This document shows positions 58,680 to 64,000 of a DNA stretch of 64,000 nucleotides, in pieces. The DNA is from Amycolatopsis anabasis (GTDB lineage Bacteria; Actinomycetota; Actinomycetes; Mycobacteriales; Pseudonocardiaceae): positions 1 to 64,000 of the forward strand of contig NZ_VTHK01000014.1 of NCBI RefSeq assembly GCF_009765355.1, written 5' to 3'. The first letter of the stretch is position 1. Every line of letters starts with the position of its first letter. The notes below the pieces were generated by a model. The model saw only the letters and a program-made list of their open reading frames with translations, was not told the DNA's origin and ran no database searches. The translations under genes and the position numbers were made by a program.

Positions 58680-61058
58680 ATGAGACAGCTGATCCTGCAA
58701 CGACCCGGTGGCCGGAGACCGGCCACCATCGCCGCCGCGGCGCTCGCCGTGGTCACCGTCGTGGTGGCCGCGCTGCTGCTCGCCGCCACCAACCCGCCCC
58801 GTTCGCTGGCGGCGGGCAACGAGGACTGCAGGCCGGACGGCTTGTACGGGACGGCGGGTGTGGCCGTCCCGTACTGCCAGGTCTACGACACCGACGGCCG
58901 GGAGAAGATGGGTGCGGACCATTCCCGCCGGGTGATCGGGTACTTCACCAGCTGGCGGACCGGGAAGAACGGCGCGCCTTCGTACCTGGCGCACAACATC
59001 CCGTGGAACAAGGTCACGCACCTGAACTACGCCTTCGCGCACATCGACGCGCAGAACAAGGTCTCGGTGGGCCCGGACGGGCCGGACAACCCCTCGATCG
59101 GGATGGAATGGCCGGGCGTGCCCGGTGCGGAGATGGATCCCTCGGTGCCCTACAAGGGGCACTTCAACCAGCTGACCAAGCTGAAGAAGCAGCACCCGGA
59201 CGTGAAGACGCTGATCTCCATCGGCGGCTGGGCGGAAACCGGTGGCTTCCTCAATCCCGACGGCACCCGGAACGCCTCGGGCGGGTTCTACAAGATGGCC
59301 CAGAGCCAGGCGAGCATCAACACGTTCGCCGACTCGGTCGTGGAGTTCCTGCGCAAGTACGGCTTCAACGGCGCGGACATCGACTACGAGTACGCGACCT
59401 CGGCGCCGTACGCGGGCAACCCGGACGACTACTGGATCGCGCAGCCGAACCGCGGCAACCTGATGAAGGGTTACGTGGCGCTGATGAAGACGCTGCGGGA
59501 GAAGCTGGACGCGGCGAGCGCGGCGGACGGCAAGTACTACCTGCTGACCGCGGCGGTGTCCGCCTCGGGCTGGATCCTGCGGGGTTCGGAAACCTACCAG
59601 GTGACCGAGTACCTCGACTACGCCAACATGATGACCTACGACCTGCACGGGGCGTGGAACCAGTTCGTCGGCCCGAACGCCGCCCTGTACGACGACGGCA
59701 AGGACGCCGAGCAGGCGTTCTGGGAGATGTACACGACGCCGCAGTACGAGGGGATCGGTTATCTCAACGGCGACTGGGCGTACCACTACTTCCGGGGCGC
59801 CATGCAGGCCGGCCGGATCAACCTCGGGGTGCCGTTCTACACCCGGGGCTGGCAGGGCGTGTCCGGCGGCACGAACGGGTTGTGGGGCAAGGCGCCGCTG
59901 CCGGACCAGACGAAGTGCCCGCCCGGCACCGGTTCGCACGTGAACTCGAAGGTGCCCTGCGGTAACGGCGCGGTCGGGATCGACAACCTGTGGCACGACA
60001 GCACCGCCGCGGGCGACGAGGTGCCCTCGGGCGTGAACCCCATGTGGCACGCGAAAAACCTGGAACGAGGTGTCACTCCGGACTATCTGGAAGCCTACGG
60101 CCTGGACCCGAAGGACCCGAAGAACCAGATCACCGGCACCTACGCCCGCAACTACAACACCACGCTGACCGCGCCGTGGCTGTGGAACGAGCAGAAGAAG
60201 GTCTACCTCACCACCGAGGACGAGGAGTCGCTCGCGGCCAAGGCGAGGTACGTCGCGGACAAGGGTCTCGGCGGCGTGATGATCTGGGAACTGGCCGGGG
60301 ACTACACCTGGGACGCGAACGCCAACGGCGGCAAGGGCCAGTACTTCATGGGTGACACCCTGCTCACCAAGCTCAACGACGGCCTGCGCGGCGCCAAGCC
60401 GTACGGCAACACGAAGGCCAACTCGGCGATGCCGGCCGACGTGCTCAAGGTGTCGGTCACCCTGGGCGGTTTCGCGCTCGGGGACAACAACTACCCGATC
60501 AACCCCAAGATGAAGATCACCAACAACTCGGGTCAGACCATCCCGGGCGGCGCGAAGTTCGAGTTCGACTACGGAACCACCGCGCCGGGCAGCATGACCG
60601 ACCAGTCCGGATTCGGCCTGACGGTCACCAGCAAGGGCCACACCGGCCCGAATGCCGGCGGCGGGCTCAAGGGCGACTTCCAGCACGTCACCGTCACGCT
60701 GCCCGGTCACCAGTCCATTCCCGCCGGCGGCAGCGTCGAGATCCAGATCCGGTACTACCTGCCCATCGCCACCCCGAGCAACTTCAAGGTGACGTTCGGC
60801 GGCAAGTCCTACGCGCTGTCCACCGATCACCCGCGGGGATCGGGTGGCAGCCAGCCACCCACCTCCACCACCGGGCCGACGACCACCCCCAGCGCACCGG
60901 CCTGTGATGCCGTGGCCTGGGACAGCGCCAAGGTCTACAACGGCGGCGAAACGGTCGGCCACAACGGCCACAAGTGGCAGGCCAAGTGGTGGACGCAGGG
61001 CGAAGAGCCCGGCAGCACCGGCGAGTGGGGAGTCTGGCGCGACCTCGGCGCCTGCTAG
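58680..61058 (+). CDS. Secreted GH18 chitinase with chitin-binding domain
   Basis: The 792-residue enzyme has a signal-anchor or signal peptide (about 14-45, ATIAAAALAVVTVVVAALLL). A GH18 catalytic domain (about 82-575) carries motif GADIDYEY (D233, D235, catalytic E237) and chitin-contact loop MMTYDLHGAW. A beta-rich linker/CBM-like region (about 590-720) follows. A C-terminal CBM5/12-type chitin-binding domain (about 747-792, AWDSAKVYNGGETV, HKWQAKWWTQGEEPG) ends the chain, after a Thr/Pro linker. It hydrolyses chitin outside the cell. ATG 58680 follows GGGAG. Confidence 0.94.
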   Translation: MRQLILQRPGGRRPATIAAAALAVVTVVVAALLLAATNPPRSLAAGNEDCRPDGLYGTAGVAVPYCQVYDTDGREKMGADHSRRVIGYFTSWRTGKNGAPSYLAHNIPWNKVTHLNYAFAHIDAQNKVSVGPDGPDNPSIGMEWPGVPGAEMDPSVPYKGHFNQLTKLKKQHPDVKTLISIGGWAETGGFLNPDGTRNASGGFYKMAQSQASINTFADSVVEFLRKYGFNGADIDYEYATSAPYAGNPDDYWIAQPNRGNLMKGYVALMKTLREKLDAASAADGKYYLLTAAVSASGWILRGSETYQVTEYLDYANMMTYDLHGAWNQFVGPNAALYDDGKDAEQAFWEMYTTPQYEGIGYLNGDWAYHYFRGAMQAGRINLGVPFYTRGWQGVSGGTNGLWGKAPLPDQTKCPPGTGSHVNSKVPCGNGAVGIDNLWHDSTAAGDEVPSGVNPMWHAKNLERGVTPDYLEAYGLDPKDPKNQITGTYARNYNTTLTAPWLWNEQKKVYLTTEDEESLAAKARYVADKGLGGVMIWELAGDYTWDANANGGKGQYFMGDTLLTKLNDGLRGAKPYGNTKANSAMPADVLKVSVTLGGFALGDNNYPINPKMKITNNSGQTIPGGAKFEFDYGTTAPGSMTDQSGFGLTVTSKGHTGPNAGGGLKGDFQHVTVTLPGHQSIPAGGSVEIQIRYYLPIATPSNFKVTFGGKSYALSTDHPRGSGGSQPPTSTTGPTTTPSAPACDAVAWDSAKVYNGGETVGHNGHKWQAKWWTQGEEPGSTGEWGVWRDLGAC

Positions 61059-61089
61059 CCGAGGGGTACATATGTGGCTTGCGCCACAT

Positions 61090-61125
61090 CGGCACCGGTC
61101 GCGGTATCTGCCGCGGCCGGTGCCG
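61090..61125 (+). terminator. Hairpin terminator 1 after chitinase
   Basis: CGGCACCGG (61090-61098) pairs with CCGGTGCCG (61117-61125), with an inner CGCGG/CCGCG stem. A short CTCTTCT follows, the nearest to a U tract seen in this region. Confidence 0.72.
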
Positions 61126-61141
61126 CTCTTCTACACGTGAG

Positions 61142-61180
61142 AGCCCCCGGCGCCCAAAGGGGGAGGTGGCGCCGGGGGCT
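61142..61180 (+). terminator. Hairpin terminator 2 after chitinase
   Basis: AGCCCCCGGCGCC (61142-61154) pairs perfectly with GGCGCCGGGGGCT (61168-61180) around a 13-nt loop. It backs up the preceding hairpin. The remaining gap to 61386 shows nothing else I can support. Confidence 0.75.
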
Positions 61181-61386
61181 GTCGGTCGGCCCTGGGGGAG
61201 GGGAGCCGACCGGCCTCTACGTTACGCCGTGCCGGGCCGACGCGTGAATTGTTCGTCGCAATTCGCGGCAAAAACACCTGCGTCGGCCGGTGCGGCGTAG
61301 CGAAGTACCGGGAGTACTCAGCCGACCCTTCCTGTCCGAAAAGGACGCATTCCCGAAATACGGCCCGCGGCGGGTTGACCTGGTAG

Positions 61387-61398
61387 CTAACATGTTAG
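61387..61398. promoter_or_regulatory. Palindrome CTAACATGTTAG before ACC deaminase
   Basis: This perfect 12-bp palindrome lies directly before the start codon, with TTGACC a few bases upstream. GntR-type regulators often use such sites. No regulator gene is adjacent, so the binding protein must be encoded elsewhere. Confidence 0.5.
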
Positions 61399-61400
61399 AT

Positions 61401-62411
61401 ATGAGCTTGGACGACTTCGCGCGCTACCCGCTGCTGTTCGGCCCGTCGCCCGTGCATCCCCTCGACCGGCTGACCGCGCATCTCGGCGGGGCCCGGCTCT
61501 GGGCCAAGCGGGAGGACTGCAACTCGCCGATCGCCTTCGGCGGCAACAAGACCCGCAAACTCGAATACCTGGTCGCCGACGCGCTCGCGCAGGGCTGCGA
61601 CACCCTGGTGTCGATCGGCGGCGTTCAGTCCAACCACACCCGCCAGGTGGCGGCCGTCGCCGCCCGGGCCGGGCTGAAGTGCGTGCTGCTGCAGGAAAGC
61701 TGGGTCGACTGGCCGGATCCGCTGTACGACCGGGTCGGCAACATCCTGCTTTCCCGGTTGACCGGCGCCGATGTGCGGATGGTCGACGCGGACTTCGGCA
61801 TCGGCTTCAAACGGAGCTGGTCCCGCGCGGTCGCCGAGATCGAGGCGGCCGGTGGCAAGCCGTACGCCATCCCGGCCGGGGCGTCCGACCACCGGCTCGG
61901 CGGGCTCGGCTTCGCGAACTGGGCTTTCGAGGTCGCCGAACAGGAACGCCGGCTCGGCGTCTTCTTCGACACGATCGTCGTCTGCTCGGTCACCGGCAGC
62001 ACCCAGGCCGGCATGATCGCCGGATTCGCGCTCCTCGGCGGGCCGCCCCGGCGGATCCTCGGCATCGACGCCTCGGCCGATCCGGCGGCGACCCGCGCGC
62101 AGATCGCCCGGATCGCCCGGGACACCGCCGCCCTGATCGGACTGGACCGCGACCTCACCGAGGACGAGATCGTGCTCGACGAGCGCTACCACGCCGGTAC
62201 CTACGGCATCCCGGACGAGTCCACTGTGGACGCGATGCGGCTGGCCGCCGAACGGGAGGGCATGATCACCGATCCGGTGTACGAGGGGAAGTCGATGGCC
62301 GGACTCGTCGATCTGGTTGCCCGCGGGGAGATTCGGCGGGATTCCACGGTGCTCTACGCCCACCTCGGCGGCCAGCCCGCGCTGAACGGGTATCACTCGC
62401 TCTTCGCGTGA
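61401..62411 (+). CDS. acdS: 1-Aminocyclopropane-1-carboxylate deaminase
   Basis: The 336-residue PLP enzyme has K50 in GGNKTRKLEYL (cofactor lysine), a Ser-Asn pair in GGVQSNHTRQV, and the ACC-deaminase-specific VYEGKSM and YAHLGGQPALNGY segments. These last two distinguish it from D-cysteine desulfhydrase. It splits the ethylene precursor ACC to ammonia and 2-oxobutanoate, a trait linked to plant association. The ATG at 61401 lacks a clear ribosome-binding site. The 3' end overlaps the convergent acyltransferase-like gene by 19 nt. Confidence 0.92.
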   Translation: MSLDDFARYPLLFGPSPVHPLDRLTAHLGGARLWAKREDCNSPIAFGGNKTRKLEYLVADALAQGCDTLVSIGGVQSNHTRQVAAVAARAGLKCVLLQESWVDWPDPLYDRVGNILLSRLTGADVRMVDADFGIGFKRSWSRAVAEIEAAGGKPYAIPAGASDHRLGGLGFANWAFEVAEQERRLGVFFDTIVVCSVTGSTQAGMIAGFALLGGPPRRILGIDASADPAATRAQIARIARDTAALIGLDRDLTEDEIVLDERYHAGTYGIPDESTVDAMRLAAEREGMITDPVYEGKSMAGLVDLVARGEIRRDSTVLYAHLGGQPALNGYHSLFA

Positions 62412-63604
62412 ACCGGTTCCCGGCGGGGCACGGCCAGCAGGATCACCCGGTGCACCAGCCATTCCAGCGGGCCGCGGCGCAGCCAGTGCCGCCACACCAC
62501 CGAGGACGCCAGCGCGAACACCGCGAAACACAGGTAGAAGGCGAAGGCGTACGACTCGCTGCCGATCAGCCCGAGGACCAGGATGTGGCCGACGTACCAG
62601 GTCAGCGACAGCCCGCCCAGCGCGGCCAGCGGCCACAGCGTGCGCTGCCAGCCGGGGTGGTCCAGCACCAGCAGGAAACCGCCGAGCAGGGCCAGCGCCA
62701 GGCCGATCACCAGGGTGATCCCGGGAATGCTGACCGCGTAGATGGTGTCGGTCGGCATGCCGAGCAGCGCCTGCCACGGCAGCTTCGGCGGTTCGGCGGC
62801 GGCCAGCGCTTCCCCGGTGCCCAGCGCGTACCGCGCGCACAGGTAGCCGGCGTACGTGCCGAGCGCGAGGGCGAGCCCGCTCACCAGCATCCGCACGCGC
62901 ACCGCGTAGTCCCGCAGATCCAGCCGCCCCATCGCGAGCCCGGCCAGGACCAGCGGGATCCCGTACACGGTCTGGAAACCGCCGCCGACGACCAGCAGGT
63001 CCATCGCCGCGTTGCCCCATTCGCCGGGATGGGTCAGCACGGCGAGACCGCGCGGCGCGCCCATGGTCCGCCAGTCGAGGTGGTCGTTGGTGACCCACCA
63101 CGCGAACACCGTCGCGGCGAGCACCGCGACCCCGGACGCGGCGAACAGCGTCCGCGGGCGCAGGCGGGTGAGCGGCAGCAGCAGGAGCAGCAGCACCGCG
63201 TAGTACTGCAGCACCGAACCCGCGGTCCGCATGTTCTCGGTGACGGTGTCCAGGGTCGCCCCGATCAGGAACAGGGCCGCGGCCCGGACGGCGACCCGCC
63301 GCACCGCGATCGACCACGGCCGCCCGGTGAGCGGCGAGTGACCGCCGGTCATCAGCGCCACCGAAATCCCGGCGAGGAGGATGAACAGGGACATCGACCG
63401 GGAGGAGATCTGCTCGTCCAGCCAGTGCAGCACCGCCGGGGAATCCCGGTGCGATCCGGGATTCAGCCAGCCGGTCGGGGAGACGTGTTCGTAGAGCATC
63501 GCCAGGATCGCGAGCGCCCGCACCGCGTCGACGCCGAGCAGGCGGCCCTTCGGGATCCGGTGGACGGCTACTTCGTTCGCACCGGGGAGAACGTCAGTTG
63601 ACAC
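62393..63604 (-). CDS. Multi-pass membrane acyltransferase-like protein (DUF418/HGSNAT-type)
   Basis: The 403-residue protein has about ten membrane helices. It starts with the signature LLGVDAVRALAILAMLYEHV and includes LFILLAGISVALMTGG and WYVGHILVLGLIGS. This pattern matches heparan-alpha-glucosaminide N-acetyltransferase/DUF418-like proteins. Substrate is unknown, possibly a cell-envelope sugar. GTG 63604 overlaps the stop region of the upstream LCP gene by 11 nt, so the two are probably in one operon. Confidence 0.85.
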   Translation of the reverse strand: MSTDVLPGANEVAVHRIPKGRLLGVDAVRALAILAMLYEHVSPTGWLNPGSHRDSPAVLHWLDEQISSRSMSLFILLAGISVALMTGGHSPLTGRPWSIAVRRVAVRAAALFLIGATLDTVTENMRTAGSVLQYYAVLLLLLLPLTRLRPRTLFAASGVAVLAATVFAWWVTNDHLDWRTMGAPRGLAVLTHPGEWGNAAMDLLVVGGGFQTVYGIPLVLAGLAMGRLDLRDYAVRVRMLVSGLALALGTYAGYLCARYALGTGEALAAAEPPKLPWQALLGMPTDTIYAVSIPGITLVIGLALALLGGFLLVLDHPGWQRTLWPLAALGGLSLTWYVGHILVLGLIGSESYAFAFYLCFAVFALASSVVWRHWLRRGPLEWLVHRVILLAVPRREPVHAKSE

Positions 63605-64000
63605 ACGTGACTCCGTTCGCGCTGATCGGCGGGGCGGGCGGCGGGGCCGGGGTGCTGGACGCGGAACCGCGGGAGGCGATCTGGGCGCCGCCGCCCCCGG
63701 TGCCGCCGGTCACCGGGGTCCCGTCGGTCAGGTCCCGCATGAACTGCTTGACCCGCACCGGGTCGACCTCCACCGCCGAACCGTCCGAAGTGGACAGATT
63801 GGTGCGGCCGGTGGGGATGGTGTGGAACTCCACGTTGCCCCCGGCGAGCCCGCGCAGCTGCTGGGCGAAGTCGATCAGGTTCCAGCCCTGGTCGATCAGC
63901 ACCGATTTGGTCACCGCGTTGATCAGATCCGTCACCGCGCCCGGATCGGTCAGCGTGCCCGCGGACAGCACCCGGTTCGCGAGCCCGGCCATGAACGCCT
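63594..64000 (-). CDS. LytR-CpsA-Psr (LCP) family protein, C-terminal part, cut by window end
   Basis: The last 135 or so residues are visible; the gene continues beyond base 64000. Segments NVEFHTIPTGRTNLSTSDGS and VDPVRVKQFMRDLTDG match the end of LCP domains. The tail is proline/alanine-rich and ends GVTCVN. LCP enzymes attach glycopolymers such as arabinogalactan or teichoic acids to peptidoglycan. The upstream start, membrane anchor and catalytic arginines lie outside the window. Confidence 0.82.
   Translation of the reverse strand, partial: AFMAGLANRVLSAGTLTDPGAVTDLINAVTKSVLIDQGWNLIDFAQQLRGLAGGNVEFHTIPTGRTNLSTSDGSAVEVDPVRVKQFMRDLTDGTPVTGGTGGGGAQIASRGSASSTPAPPPAPPISANGVTCVN

Overview
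The window is high-GC actinobacterial DNA. GTG and TTG starts are common, coding is dense, and many convergent gene pairs share overlapping stop codons. Regulators are very abundant: eight TetR, plus MerR, ArsR, IclR, Lrp, LysR, GntR, XRE and LAL-type LuxR genes. The gene types and the recurring intergenic repeat (TCGTGAGTGTTCCG...CACTCACGA) suggest the family Pseudonocardiaceae, probably Amycolatopsis. That assignment is inference from style, not a database result. It looks like an accessory, soil-lifestyle chromosomal region. No tRNA, rRNA, CRISPR array, insertion sequence or phage module was recognised.

Layout. (1) 1-8 kb: a secreted S1 protease, a DUF998 membrane protein, a two-component system, a TrmB/LuxR-like regulator, a secreted M28 aminopeptidase, a PAC2 protein and a dienelactone hydrolase. 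(2) 8-18 kb: three self-regulated export or methylation units (TetR | MFS + O-methyltransferase; TetR | methyltransferase; TetR + MFS), each with visible inverted-repeat operators. Between them is a scar at 13.2-14.1 kb holding a perfect LexA (SOS) box, a 21-bp tandem repeat and the wreck of a molybdopterin oxidoreductase gene, followed by an M14 carboxypeptidase. (3) 18-22 kb: a trypsin-nSTAND ATPase fusion with an unknown partner gene, and a sigma factor. (4) 22-28 kb: TetR | alpha/beta hydrolase; ArsR, a cytoplasmic SRPBCC-AmiC-like fusion and an amidase; two tiny Cys/His proteins; Lrp. (5) 28-38 kb: IclR | hydrolase, TetR and secreted hydrolase, a frameshifted membrane/SH3-like gene, aldehyde dehydrogenase, a DUF4760-like protein with an XRE regulator, an SH3 protein, TetR, enoyl-CoA hydratase and a DUF5988 protein. 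(6) 38-46 kb: a galactoside catabolic cluster (GH42 beta-galactosidase, ABC importer, SDR, galactonate dehydratase, GntR regulator) with phased operator copies that define a regulon. (7) 46-51 kb: a quinone-oxidoreductase-like enzyme and a two-gene operon of unknown large proteins. (8) 51-64 kb: a TIM-barrel hydrolase-like protein, an ArsR regulator, two secreted single-blade propeller-like proteins, LysR, a LAL regulator, a GH18 chitinase with a DasR-like site, ACC deaminase, a multi-pass acyltransferase-like protein and a truncated LytR-CpsA-Psr gene.

How genes work together. The clearest pathway is at 38.2-46.1 kb. A lipoprotein-dependent importer brings in a galactoside, the GH42 enzyme releases galactose, the SDR probably oxidises it, and the dehydratase acts on galactonate (De Ley-Doudoroff route), with a GntR/FCD repressor in control. 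The chitinase, proteases and aminopeptidase fit polymer degradation. The best candidates for undescribed biology are the SRPBCC-AmiC/amidase module, the trypsin-STAND pair and the 47.1-50.6 kb operon.
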